A stretch of 64,000 nt of DNA from Glandiceps talaboti. Taxonomy: Eukaryota > Hemichordata > Enteropneusta > Spengelidae. Made by a program: the position numbers and the translations under genes. The stretch covers positions 4,802,501-4,866,500 of the forward strand of contig NC_135553.1 in the NCBI RefSeq assembly GCF_964340395.1, given 5' to 3'. The notes under the pieces were generated by a model. It searched no databases. It had not been told where the DNA came from and was given only the letters and a program-made list of their open reading frames with translations. Positions 12,604-24,933 of the stretch are shown here, in pieces (position 1 is the stretch's first letter; every line of letters starts with the position of its first letter).

Positions 12604-13266
12604 TCACGATATAATGCATGGTTCTTTCTTGGGGCTCTGCTTGCCTTTTGGTCGATGGATTTCCGACGGTAGACTTCTCTGCCTTGTCAGTATGGAGCTC
12701 ATCAAATGGGTTGGAAGCTTAGCTGACTTAAGCACCTCCTTGAAAACGCGTTCAACGTTTGAATTCTGTTTTGCGGACGTTTCAATGTGTTCTAAGTCCC
12801 ACTGATATGCCAAAAGTTCTGCTTTATCTTTTTCCACCTCTCTCTTTTCTTCCATGTCAATCTTGTTACCGACTAAAATGATGGGTGGGTTTTTGCCTTC
12901 CTTCTGCTCCAAGATCTGATTTCTTAATCGTACAACTTCTTCGAGGGACTCTTTGTCATTAATAGAGTATACCAGCACGAAAACATCACCTGTGGAGATA
13001 GACAGCTTACGCATCGCTGGGAACGAGAACGACCCCGACGTATCGAGCACTTCCAGATGCAAAATGTGATTGTTGATGTCGAACCTTCTAGTGTGCAGGT
13101 CTTCAACTGTCTCCTTGTGACGCTCGTTGAATTTGTTGTACAGAAACTGTGAAATAAGGGAGGATTTACCAACTCCAGCGGCACCCATCACGACTAATCT
13201 TTTGCTCTCCTTCATGTTCAGGTTGTCCTCCGGCGACCTCACTTTTAGTGACCGGCTTCTCGGCAT
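12604..13266 (-). CDS. RASD-type (Dexras1/Rhes-like) small GTPase, single exon, 220 aa
   Basis: A Ras-superfamily GTPase, expected to act as a GTP-dependent signalling switch at membranes. The G domain is complete: P-loop GAAGVGKS (28-35), switch I ETVED with T53, DTSGS (75-79) followed by FPAMRKLSI, NKID (134-137) and ETSAK (162-166). DTSG with FPAMRxLSI is the RASD hallmark, distinct from the DTAGQ of Ras. The tail is basic (about 205-215) and ends in a CIIS prenylation box, like the CVIS of RASD1. It lacks the longer C-terminal extension of vertebrate RASD1. Positions equivalent to Ras G12 and Q61 are A30 and S79, so GTPase activity may be low or regulated unusually. The tail has RQRSLP (195-200), also kept in the paralog at 32780. 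The start ATG has a good context (CACC before it); M18 aligns with M15 of the paralog and is the only obvious alternative. No intron interrupts the frame, which ends in TGA. A retrocopy origin is possible, but the promoter looks complete. Confidence 0.9.
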   Translation of the reverse strand: MPRSRSLKVRSPEDNLNMKESKRLVVMGAAGVGKSSLISQFLYNKFNERHKETVEDLHTRRFDINNHILHLEVLDTSGSFSFPAMRKLSISTGDVFVLVYSINDKESLEEVVRLRNQILEQKEGKNPPIILVGNKIDMEEKREVEKDKAELLAYQWDLEHIETSAKQNSNVERVFKEVLKSAKLPTHLMSSILTRQRSLPSEIHRPKGKQSPKKEPCIIS

Positions 13267-13424
13267 GGTGATTCAAGTGATGTGCAAAGTCCGTTGATGA
13301 GAGAAGATGTTGCACTTTGGACTGTGGTTGCTTACCGGAGTAGAACAGTTGCACCTGGGTAGGTTCGTCAGCTACGTGTTCTGCAAGCAGGCTCGGTAAA
13401 ATACGGTGTTCAGTAGCAGAACAA

Positions 13425-13500
13425 TATCTGACTGTGCGTGAGTAAGGGTGCTGCCAGTTATATACTGTGTGTTTACTCCACTGGTGAGTCATCCAATTAC
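13425..13500 (-). promoter_or_regulatory. TATA promoter with AP-1 and CCAAT sites for the RASD-type gene
   Basis: Read on the minus strand in order: ATTGG (inverted CCAAT box, 13497-13493), a perfect AP-1 site TGACTCA (13491-13485), the TATA box TATATAA (13464-13458), and an initiator-like CAGTC about 31 bases after the TATA start (near 13433). The implied 5' leader is about 165 nt to the ATG at 13266. Spacing fits a focused RNA polymerase II promoter. Vertebrate RASD1 is strongly inducible, and an AP-1 site would fit inducible expression; that is inference. Confidence 0.6.
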
Positions 13501-14835
13501 TACATCACAAATTTATGAAAGAGAACACCAAATATGGTTAATATATGTGTGGGCATGCGCAGAAACGATGAAAATACTTCTCTAGTCTGTGAACGTGAGG
13601 ATTTTAAAACCGAGGGCGTCTGTACACACTCTTCATCACGTTGCTGTTGAACTGAAGCCGTGTGAAGACTCTTAATATAGAACCAGTTGCTCAGATATAT
13701 GACAAAGCCATCTAAGGAAATTATTCTTGTTGTAAAATGAACCAAAAATAGTTATCCAGGAGAAAATTATCACGTTTTGCTCACGCAGTACATTGTAATC
13801 GTCTAAAAGATAGACTCAATGATGAATCACGCTAGGATGCAGATATACATTGTATGTATTAGAAATATCATATACAATTGCAATTATAGGATACACAAAA
13901 CGAATTAATAGAAACTAAAGGGTTTGCAAATTCTGTTGAACAGTACAGTTGTATGAGATTGGGACTGCATGGTCTATTAATGTGTGCCATCGTTTATACT
14001 GTGTATTTATATTATCTGACACCCCTTTCTCGGGTCAGACTGAATATGTCACTCAGTAATGACATAGTATATATGCTACTATGGATTAATGATTTGCGCT
14101 TACTTTGTGTATTCTGTGCATTTTATATTTGTGATTAGGCCAAATTAAAAAAAAGAATGTGTGTTTCTGGTAACCTAACCAACCCTTGTTTATGGCACCG
14201 ACTCTAAACATTGTTTTTGCATTCTAAAAGCTTCTTTTTTTTAAATGGCGTGAAGTTATCCGTATTGTCATGAGACTGTAATTTTCGGTACAAGATTGTG
14301 AGTGAAAATATCAGATACTGTATTCATGGTACGTTGAACGTTGCTAAGGCTGTTCGTCGCTCTCAGAACAAGTCGATGACGAATTTATATCTCAGTGGCG
14401 TACTATCAATTAAATATGCTGACCTGAGTTTACCATGCTTCAAATGTAAGAGCTCCCTTAGGATAGGGTTTCAGACGGTTGTTCACACGTTAGTTCTACA
14501 ATTCTATTCGATCCACGAAAACCCTTATGAAATTTCTTGCTGCGGCCTTGCATAATACAATTATGCAAATATGTATAGAACCTCTCCGATTCATATACGT
14601 TCCGCGAAGCTTTTTTTTGATCGCATCTTTCTTTCATTTTGAAATGTGCCGGTTTGCTCGATATTTTGTTGTATTACCATGTTATTTAATTCAGAAAGGT
14701 TAAATGGCGATGATTTACTTTTATTTTCGTATACCTTTAATTTTATTTCCAAACTATCTTTGTTATATTTTCTTTAAAATCACATTCCCTGTCTTTTAAG
14801 ACTGTAAGTTGAATTTAAACAGTATATTCTACGAA
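13501..14835. other. Intergenic DNA, no gene seen
   Basis: No exon or element is recognisable. A short stretch near 13985-14015 resembles one unit of the minisatellite at 15450-16060 (ACTGTGTATTTATATT). Confidence 0.45.
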
Positions 14836-14986
<151 letters not shown>

Positions 14987-15060
14987 GTAAGTTAATAAAA
15001 TTCCAACCTATCTATCCTATTTTCTGAACTCATGTTATCGGAAACAATTTTTTTTTGCCT

Positions 15061-15445
15061 TAGGCCTAATAAAAAAAATTGTGTGGTTCCGATTACGCTG
15101 AAGTTTAGAATAGGTGGGTAGGTAGATTTTTTATTTTATTTTATGATATCTTTTTGTCTGTGTGGACGTGAGTGTCTAGTTTATGTTTTCCATTGTTTTC
15201 CAAACGGTCTCTGTGTTGTTTATTTCTTCCCATCAGATGTACAACAATTACAGATTGGAAGAACAGATTTATTTGTCTTTTTAAGTTGGCGACAGTTTCC
15301 GCATCCACTATTTCTCGTGAGACTTCACAATTTTCGCGATTTGATTATTTTTGTCTCGAATACGCAAAAAAAGAGTTTAGGGTCGGCAGGGAAAAGCTAG
15401 GTGGGGTCGGGTAACCGGAACACAATTATTTTTTTTAAGCCTTAC
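15061..15445. mobile_element. Non-autonomous DNA-transposon-like element, copy 2
   Basis: Second member of the family at 10434-10802, in the same orientation. The left end is TAGGCCTAATAAAAAAAATT followed by GTGGTTCCGATTACGC. The right end, inverted, reads GGTAAGGCTTAAAAAAAATA and then the GGTTCCGGTTACCC counterpart. It carries short internal insertions relative to copy 1 (for example around 15112-15135). No coding capacity. Confidence 0.75.
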
Positions 15446-15449
15446 CTAT

Positions 15450-16060
15450 CTATATTCAGAAATGTTTGCCATATGCGCTATCGCAGACACTGTATTTATA
15501 TCTGATACTTCCTTGACTATTCAGACATTCCTTGACAATTCATCAGTTAATCATTTTAGAGCGTGTATTGATAACCACCTCAGAACAGTAAGGGGGTCTT
15601 TAAAAGCCTCAATGGGTTCCTACCCCATGTAAATTCACGGTAAATTCACGGTAAATTCCCATAATTAGTATGATGTGTTATCGCAGAGACTCTGTATTTA
15701 TATCTGATATTTCCTTGACTATTTAGAAATGCTACCAATCTGTGTTATTGCAAACACTATGCATTCATATTTGGTTTCCTTGACTATTCAGAAATGCTAG
15801 CAATCTGTGTTATTGCAGACATTATGCATTAAAAAATATTTTAGACTTCCTTGTCTGTATTCACAAATACTTGTAATTTTCGTAATTGTGCACACTATCC
15901 ATTTATATTTTGAGATTTCCTTGACTATTCAAACACGCATGCTTGTTATATGCCGTATTGCAAATACTATGTATTTTATATTAAATTTGAGACTTCCTTG
16001 ACCATATTCAGAAATGTTTGCCATTTCCGCAATAGCGCAACAAACTGTGTATTTATATTG
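15450..16060. repeat. Minisatellite, unit about 75-80 bp, about seven diverged copies
   Basis: Each unit carries, with changes, TTCCTTGACTATTCAGAAATG, then a block like CTGTGTTATTGCAGACACTATG, then CATTTATATTTGAGA. One copy is interrupted at about 15540-15665 by unrelated sequence containing a short CACGGTAAATT duplication. The frames through it are not conserved between units. Confidence 0.75.
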
Positions 16061-18012
16061 AAGACTATATTTCTTATCCAAAAATACCACCAAGCGATGC
16101 TTACTGGACAAATTCATTTCACAGAGAATGTCGTGTCTATTTCAAGATATCACCAAAAACTGTTATAGTACATTGTGCATTTTGAAGTTAAGAATGTAAG
16201 TTCTATTCTAGAAAACTACGGTAACCCGTCAATGTTTACACGTGTTTACACGCCATTACGTATCCGAGTTACCAAGGCTGAGATACATTTATTTTTGGAC
16301 AAAACTGGTTAACAAATGCGTCAACTATCATGCCGAGAAGAACTTTCGATATATATTTATATAACATGAAAGCTACAAATGTACCTTGTTGCCTGGCAAT
16401 AAGTTGTACCACTGTGGATGACGAAGAAGAGGTCGTGTTCTCCTTACCGGTCATACACATATAAGGTATGCTATGTTAATTCAGGCAGAACTCGTTGTTT
16501 ATTCGTATCTGTACAATCTTCAAAATTACTTATTTATTACACAACCACTGAATATAGAATTCTAACATTTCATCTGCAGTCGTAATCTAAAGCGTTGTTA
16601 TTTATTGATTGTAATTTTAATCAGTCTATCTGTTTGTGGTTATTCTTTAGTACCATCTGCATGCAAAATCACTAATTGTGAAATGTGTATTACACAACAG
16701 TATAGCGAAGTCGATCTTGTCATCCCCAGTTACATCTCAAAGCGTATCTTTCCGTCAGATGAGTTCTAACAAAGAAATCTAAAGTGAACATCTCAATGCC
16801 TGAAGCTATTATTCATACTGCATTAACCGATTCAGTCGGTGATTTTGATTTCTGCGACAGAGTATTCACGACAGGTTTAATGCCTGAGTGACCCATTTAG
16901 CTATTAATAGCTTTCAGCCTCCGTATTAAAGTTCGTTGTGAACTCTTGAGCGACACATTGCCTAGCACGAATCTTTCACAGATTTATCTGATGCCTTGAT
17001 CGAGCCCTCCCTGGGATCGTGTTTCATTAAATGCACAGGGAAAACGTACACGGTATGGAAAATCAATAATATCTGATGTATTAAACGACGAGCCTACGGG
17101 ATAACACCGTCTCACGTGACTGCTGTGATATTGAGGCCAATGGTACGTGTTCCCGATCGATAACACTACCCCAGCCAGTAACACTCGTGCACTTTGGCGA
17201 TCCTAAACTTATTTTTGTAATTTGGGAAAAAACATCGCAAATATTTCGTGAAAATAAGAATTGGAAAAAAAGATAATAACTCAAACAGCTATACCATGAC
17301 CCCATCAAACAAAAACAATTATCAATCTATCGAAACACTTTCATATTTTTTTCATAGTTTTTGCCAAAAAAAATGTTTGTCTGCGTGTAATTTGTTGATT
17401 TTGCCGAATTCAACTTCACTTCATTTAACAAAAGAGGTACTGATTGTAACTGACTATCATCAGCAGTTTGAAGAATTCATTATCATGATGAATATTTTAT
17501 TAATATGATGTCGTGTGTCCTAAAGTGAAGTATATAATGTATGAGCACAATAGACTGTTTCCAAAAAAAAAACATTGCGTAAAAACCCCAGTAATATTAA
17601 TATCTCGCCGCTTTGTCTTGAAAGCAAATGTACTGGGAAGTCATACATGTCACGATTTAAACCCCAGCCGCGTCTTCCTAGTAATGTATATCCCTCAGCT
17701 ATAAACAGGCAGACACATGATATGACTTTCAGTAATCAATTTTTCATGCTGTTTTTATCGTAACACCGCATACAAACACTGGGTTTCAACCGTAACTGTA
17801 TATCATCCCTTTGTAGACAGATAATTCAGTGTGTGTTCTGACTGTTTACTAATTAAATGACACAGTGAATCAGATATGAACAACACAACTTTAAAACAAA
17901 TAGACTAAGTTAGTATTTATAAAATGAACATATAATTTCATATGAATGTTGTAGTCGTTCCAAGTTAGTGTATGTATGTGTGTGTGTGTGTTTGTGTGTA
18001 TATCTTTGTATG
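16061..18012. other. Intergenic DNA, no gene seen
   Basis: Only short, non-conserved open frames. No RNA gene, exon with good splice sites, or element was recognised. Confidence 0.5.

Positions 18013-18057
<45 letters not shown>
18013..18057. repeat. (TA)n microsatellite
   Basis: About 45 bases of TA, preceded by a short GT-rich stretch. Confidence 0.95.
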
Positions 18058-18059
<2 letters not shown>

Positions 18060-18197
18060 TGTCTCTCACCGTGCTCAATACAAAATTACAAAGTTAGTAG
18101 CAGAGAATAACAGTCTTAATCCAAGAAACACAGAGTTACACACTTGTTGCCATCTTCAGACGCTAATTAGCGAAAAAAATGCAATTTCATGTATTAA

Positions 18198-18198
<1 letters not shown>
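18060..18198 (-). repeat. Possible hammerhead-like retroelement relic between two (TA)n tracts
   Basis: On the minus strand there is CTGAAGATGGCAACAAGTG (from about 18158 leftwards), resembling the start of the hammerhead-like motif at 1016. The expected partner strand and GAAAC are degraded. The placement between (TA)n tracts recalls the (TA)n that follows the hammerhead at 39565. Weak evidence. Confidence 0.25.

Positions 18199-18288
<90 letters not shown>
18199..18288. repeat. (TA)n microsatellite
   Basis: About 90 bases of pure TA. Confidence 0.95.
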
Positions 18289-18289
<1 letters not shown>

Positions 18290-20470
18290 TGTTTTGTTTC
18301 TCGTGATGGCGGTTGCTGTCTTTTGGGACAATTTGCGATGATATAATCACTTTTCTAAGGTTGCGTTCATTTTTCACTTCATAGAAACTCAATTAATTTT
18401 GTGCAATAATTCAAATTGTCGACTGCGTTTGTTCACCATAAAACCCAACATTTAATGTGTATATTCGCATTTTAGTAGTAAAAATAAACTGTACTGGGAA
18501 TATGATACACAAATGTATTCATTGCATGAAAACAGTTTTTGCCCCTTCTCCTGAACTTACATCGAATAACATATTCACGTTTGCATCCCGCAGGGAAGCG
18601 TATCGATTATCAACCAATCAAGAAGCTAAAAATAGCCATTTAATCGCCGTTTTAGCTGCGTTCATGTGTTCTGCTGAACAAAAGCTTATACATGAATTTA
18701 AGTTATCAATACGATATATACACTATGTTAAGCATAAAAGTGTTTGAAAGGTAAACTTATAGCTTCTTTTATACTGAACTTCACAAAGCTTTGATTTTAG
18801 ATGACTTCGGTTCCAGGTCGAGCTCCGTGACTGTGACTTCATTCAGAAACGAACGTGTTGCTATGGAGATGTTCGGAAAAAAATCGCTTCGCCAGCTTAT
18901 TGATACTAAGAACTGAAAACAGTGTATTATACACTAATTTGCTGATTGGGAACTTTTTTTGTTATTGTCATAAGTCTCAAGTTTTCATATTATCATGTGT
19001 TTGATATAACTTAATGTGTCGAGGGTGTTTCAAATATTACAAATTTTAAATTTGTTGAGTGCCTTTCAATGTTATATAATTACTATCATAACCTTGGATC
19101 AGCTGGTATAGCTGATAGTAGTTACCACTGCAACAGTAATTACAAATACATGACAGTACAGTGCTTGTGCAGTGATAACTACAATAAATGGGCATGCTAG
19201 AAATATATATGTTTGAAATCCATTAGGATAGTGTGTATTATTTGTGCTATGACTTACATTACACTTGCATGACTCTTCTACACAATATAAGATTATGCTA
19301 AGATAACGGATAACGGAGAAAAGTCATAGGACTCTTTAGATTTTACTGATATTTCAACAATTTTGATTAAAATCTCTCATTTTCCCTCACCCGGTTTGAA
19401 CTTACACGAGGACATACTAGTCTCAAGGTTACCATAAAGAGTTCAGATCGCTCCGACGACCCGATTTCATAAACAGTGTCTCCGTTTCAACATCCAATTG
19501 CAGCAACCTGAGTCAATCTAATACACCGGATACAATTATCAAGGGTGGCTCAAAACCTTACAAGGATATCAAAATATATGCGCTACTGCTAAAATTTACC
19601 AGATAGATTATCAAGGGAAAGAAATGTGTATTTCATCCAAAATTTCATTATTTCACAAGTAGCACGAAAACAGACTCAATATAAATTAACACAGCCTTCA
19701 ACTTAACAACATTATTGTTTGTGTCTGTGTGTCCAAAAGAAAATCTTTATTTAACAAGAACGTGTTATCAATATTTCTTCCCAAATGTAAACTGGGAACA
19801 CAGACTCGTTCACAAGGCCACACCCTGTAGCAGTGAACGCATTGTTAGGTTCCGTTCGAGAAAGGCACTCTCACGAAGCCTAATGTTCAATCAACCAAAC
19901 AGTATACGCCGTAACAGGATGTGAGCCTGTATTACCTCGGGCTATTATAGTATACTTTTATACATATATATGTATATGCATGCACATTCAGCGATCACAG
20001 GTCAGGTAAAATATATCAGAGCTAGTGAATAGTACATGCTACTTATTTTTTTTTCTTTTCATGCAATGGTATATTCATGTATACACTATTGCCACAATAT
20101 GTTTGTGTGCTGTACTAAAGGGATAAATAACCCCGTGATGTTTACTGTCCAAGGTGTTGACAGAAATCATCGGTACAAATCAGTTCGTTGTCCTTGTCAG
20201 TTTATTGCTTTCATCCGTTATCGAATAAAATATCGCGACTTAAGTGAATCAACAGTGCAAAAAAACAGACAGATTGGTAAAAGACAACATAACAGTTTAT
20301 TGTCAACGGCATTACTATTACCCCATGCAAAGTTGTTATCGGAGGTTATCTGAGACATGTGTTTACTTGTTTTTCTGTTTTATGGAAATATCCAAGAGTT
20401 AAAAAGCTGTCTATATATGGTAAATGGATAGTGACCACAACATAATACATATTACTTAATTTACAAAACA
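18290..20470. other. Intergenic DNA, no gene seen
   Basis: Open frames of about 70-105 codons at 18457, 19715 and 20036 show no domain, no splice logic and no similarity that I recognise, so I do not call them genes. Confidence 0.5.
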
Positions 20471-20471
20471 T

Positions 20472-20502
20472 TTCTCTCTCTCCCCTCCCTCCCTCCCTCC
20501 CT

Positions 20503-20578
<76 letters not shown>

Positions 20579-20584
20579 CCTCAT
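20472..20584. repeat. (CT)n/(CCCT)n microsatellite
   Basis: A CCCT/CCC-rich start leads into about 60 bases of pure CT and ends in CCCT. The composition mirrors the AG/GGGA tract at 1776 on the opposite strand. Confidence 0.95.
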
Positions 20585-20585
20585 T

Positions 20586-22635
20586 CTCACACTGGTAATT
20601 TACTTTTAGTAGAAGGGTTTCGGCAATAAAATTGAACGTATATCAAGTATGGGTTGCGCACAATTGTATACACTACACCCAGCCGATCCAATTCAATCCC
20701 TTTGATATCTGGCTTAATTCCGTAATTTCGTTTGTCTTGAAATTTGATCGCATGCAACCCATTATGAGCAATCTACAAACGTAACGATCACTTCATTCCC
20801 TTTTTCATTTAACAACCTTAGACGAAGTACGTGATTCATTGAAAGTCCTGGGGGCGGGGTGGGGGGGGGAGAAGATGTAAATTAATATTGTAATTACAAG
20901 AAACCTTTAATATATAATGAGATATGTAATAAGAAACAATATCAAGCCTTAGCCTTAATCTTAAAACTATCCCTCCAGCTCATCAATTACTATGAATTAG
21001 TCCTCCTTCACCTGTCCGCGATACAAGACCACGCCGCCTTTGCCTTTTGCGCATGCGTCTGAAACATGTCAAGGACACGTTTATTAATATCCTGCCTCAT
21101 CACACAGTGTGATTGAACGACGGTTTGTAAGAATAGACATATTCAGATTGTAATTCTTGTAAATTCATGAGTTTTGATATTTGAATGATATCATTACTTA
21201 ATCCAGTGTAATTTGTTTTAAAAGAACAATACTAGTAAATTAAAAAATGAAGAAATAACAACGACACTACATGTATATCTTTTTATTCCTTGGAGAATAA
21301 GCAATACGATCTTTATGAATGATGTGTAATCGCATAAGATTGGGGGGGGGGGGCGTTGAAAGCTACACAATTGCTTCAAACACAAAAACGAGTTAGTAGA
21401 ATGTTACCTGTTGATCAACGGCAGGTATCATAAATCTATAGAAGTAATTAATGTGCAAAATCTCAGGCTACTTATGACATTGTTGTTGGCGCGCCATCTC
21501 AATAGACATCAAAACAAAGCTGTTTTTTTGACACAATGACCTATCGACACGACACTTACAACAATTGAAAAAAAAAACACTCTTTCCGCCTAAATACGTG
21601 TAGAGTGTGATAAAATCTACAATCGCTAATAGCCTGAAACAAATCAGGATATGTTACAGTATCAACCACTTGTTTAAAACTGTCAGAACTCGATTTAATT
21701 ATACCTCGCATGACTTCATTCGTCAACATTGACATGATATGTTGACGCTGTACAAATCACAGTGTTGATAATTACATAGCGGAATGCATTATGAGTACAA
21801 AATACAAGGACAATATGATGAGTGTGCTTTAGAAGGTGTTCAACATGTACATGTTCAATGATCCTTCAAATTTGTTAACACGTGGCAGAAGGGGGCAGGC
21901 ATACAAAAACAAGGACAATATGTCACAGGCGTGTTGATCAGTGGTGTTTAGTTTCTGTAGCGTTCTCAAAGCAGGCCGGAGGTCTACACTTGCCAGGGAC
22001 GGTTCCATGACCGTATCACGCCCCCGCTCCAATGACTTTCATTTAACCTCATTGAAATTTAACCTTAACCTCCTGTGATCATGGCAATGATACTATAACA
22101 TTGTCACTATCTACACATTCAATCTAGCTCGTTGAAAGGTGAATGAGGTCGTCTTCAACCACGGGATATATTGGGAGATACAGAGACTCTAGCGACCTCG
22201 CCATCTTTCTTAAATCTCCACATCAATGTTTCATTTTTCGCGTTCTCCTTCCTTTTAAATTCTTCCGTTTCACTTGTTACTTTCAGTTTCCATTATTTAG
22301 ACACTTTTAGTTGCTGTTTCTTCAAGGTTATAGTAATAGGTATTAAGTTGTACACACTTCCGTTTCCTGTCATACAGATATCTTTTTCATAACACATATT
22401 GGTGTTGTTGTACAACATTGTTTTGTACAATTAACGGAAATAGTTAAATACAAATGACACGTCATTCGAGACGTCAAAAAAATTAAAATGTGAATTTACA
22501 AACCATGATATCGTCAAGGTATATGGTGCCCGAGGTGCTTTATTTATTATATGTTTTTTCCTGTGTTTATTAAGTTCACATACAATGTTTTGGTACATGT
22601 TTCCCATATACATATGTTGACGTATATAGCTAATG
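20586..22635. other. Intergenic DNA; two GC-richer islands of unknown nature
   Basis: Two short stretches, 21003-21062 and about 21890-22035, are clearly more GC-rich than their surroundings. On the minus strand each carries a short open frame (to the stop at 21000-21002, and 22032-21829), but neither matches a family I know nor has a convincing acceptor. They could be decayed exons or repeat fragments. Confidence 0.35.
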
Positions 22636-22900
22636 GCACGTGTCTGTGTCTATTACACATGTTCACAAATAATGCTTACACCGTGCCTGTGTTTACTGAT
22701 TGCCTATTCACCAATACTGCTTACATCGTGTTTGTGTTTACTAATTACATGCTTACAAATTAGTGTATTCAGAGTGACTGTGTTTACTGTATATATGTTC
22801 ATCAAGAATGATTACACCGTGCCTGTGTTTACTGATTACATGTTCACCAATAATGCTTACACTGTGGGTGTGTTTATTTACATGTTCACAAATTGAATTT
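22636..22900. repeat. Minisatellite, unit about 48-50 bp, about five copies
   Basis: Units follow the pattern ACACCGTGCCTGTGTTTACT, GATTACATGTTCACCAATAATGCTT with substitutions. The frame through several units stays open and gives a Cys/Phe/Thr-rich peptide, but it has no start context or partner exons. Confidence 0.8.
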
Positions 22901-24077
22901 TATGTTCACGACGTGTAAACGTAAGCTTATGGTGAGGAACAAGTTCAAGATCATTGTCTGATGGAGTGTTTACGACAAATATAATTGGATAATCCTGTTG
23001 TTTAGAGGGACTTCAATAATGTATGAAAGGTATAACGGAAATTAAGCCCACAAAGACTGAACACATAATACAGCGCCATCGTCAATATATCATAACTAAA
23101 TGTGGACATAAACAGTCGTTGTATCGTCGAACCTGTCATGGGAGATCGTCTTGTTGGTGAAATATTACAAATACGTATGTTTTGAGGATATAATTATGAA
23201 ACTAACGAGCACGGATTAACAGACAGACCCCAGAGTCATTTCCGTATATCGTGATTTAGGACTCGGATTTACAGCAGATACCAATATGACCTTGATTCGT
23301 AGACACGACAGGAGGTCACGCACTGTCAAGGCCAAATCCTTTACACCCAAATGAAACGGTTATCATTTTATCAAAGCCTTTCTTAAAATCTCTGGACAAA
23401 AAAAAATTGTTTATTCCTTACTCCGTGAACTCAAAGTCGAAAATCAGTGAATGCATATGAATCTGTAATTAAGATAAACTATTTCGTTAAAGCTACTCGA
23501 TTGCAAATCTACTAAATATATATTGACAGAATTCAGTATTGTTGCATGTTTATATATAATATTATTAAGGATGATTTATTACAAGCAATTAAATGGCTAA
23601 TACGATACAGTAACTATAAGCGCAAGAAGAACATACGTCGGCCGTATATTTGAAAACAGCATACAATGTAACAAATAAAACTGAACGACAAACCCCAGGA
23701 ATATTTTTGTTTAAATACATGTACGTTCTTAATTGTGTGTATGCTTTGCATCAGCTTTTCGTCATTACATATAAAGGTAGAAAGCTTAAAATCCCATTTT
23801 ATTCTTACGTCCACTTTCAATGATTTGTACAGAATTCATGACTGGGTAGCTTCCTGTCAACACGGGAAATTAGTTGATTTTCCCCGGGGCACTTATATCT
23901 CAGGAACCTGGATTTCTAAAATCTCCCTACTTAGTTATTATTATTGAGGAAGATAATATTCAAATCATCCTTCGGCTACCTTTGATATAGAGTGAAATAT
24001 AAACAAAATTAAGCATTGCAAATTGACATCTTTAGTTAAAGTATTTTTGCTTAATAGATACATACATGCAGATGGAT
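22901..24077. other. Intergenic DNA, no gene seen
   Basis: Nothing recognised on either strand. Confidence 0.5.
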
Positions 24078-24108
<31 letters not shown>

Positions 24109-24204
24109 TGCATACATACATACATACATACATACATACATACATACATACATACATACATACATACATACATACATACATACATGTATGTATTATATAA
24201 TTAT

Positions 24205-24245
<41 letters not shown>

Positions 24246-24280
24246 CGTGTCTTTGTTTGTTTGTTTGTTTGTTTGTTTGT
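24078..24280. repeat. Compound microsatellite (ACGC, ACAT, GT, TTTG)
   Basis: (CACG)n and (CA)n lead into about 75 bases of (ACAT)n, then after a short gap (GT)n and (TTTG)n. The ACAT and TATG halves around 24180 are inverted relative to each other. Confidence 0.95.
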
Positions 24281-24933
24281 TTTTCATAGGGATATTCCGA
24301 TGTAAATTTCTTGAAATACATATAATTCTATGTAGGTGTCAATGAAAACATGATTTCCAATATGAACAGGAAATGATTTATTACACCTAGTAATGTATTT
24401 CCAAAATAGGCGTTACGTCAAGAATTCAGTAGATTAAGCTATAAACTGACAGTGTTTTCGTCCATGCTATCTTATTATTATCTGGATCAGTGTTGAATTT
24501 TGTTTTTTGTGGGCAGTAAATTTATCATTTTATTGTTGATATGTCTAGTGTATGTCAGAAAATACAGGTAGAAATCAGAAGGCGAGGGTAAATTATTTCC
24601 GTGTATATTACGTTGTTGTTACTAGTATTAATCCCGTTAACTTACAATATCAATCCATCTTTTCAACAGTACAAATAGCACAGGCTGTAAATGAGGCGCC
24701 ATTTCGGATAAAGTTAGTGAACAAATTACCCACATATAATATACCCTATTCAGGAGCCAATCAGCGCCGGGTAATTATAGAACCAGGGTAATTGAGTATG
24801 CACTCATTACTCGTTAACAATTACCGGTACTCCAGCCGGTTTTTTCAAGTTGTCACATTGTTGGCGCGTGTGACCTCAAACTGATACTTAGTAACAGCTA
24901 CTACCTACTGATTATTTAGTCAGGTACGACCCC
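24281..24933. other. Intergenic DNA, no gene seen
   Basis: Nothing recognised. Confidence 0.45.

Noticed and set aside
12924-13184. Second minus-strand frame within the RASD gene
   Set aside because: Shadow of the real GTPase frame; it has no domain, while the other frame has every G motif.
13166-13492. Open frame covering the 5' leader and start of the RASD gene in another frame
   Set aside because: It overlaps the promoter and leader, is in a different frame from the GTPase, and shows no similarity.
22551-22896. Phe/Thr/Val-rich open frames
   Set aside because: They follow a 48-50 bp minisatellite; no start context, splice sites or partner exons.
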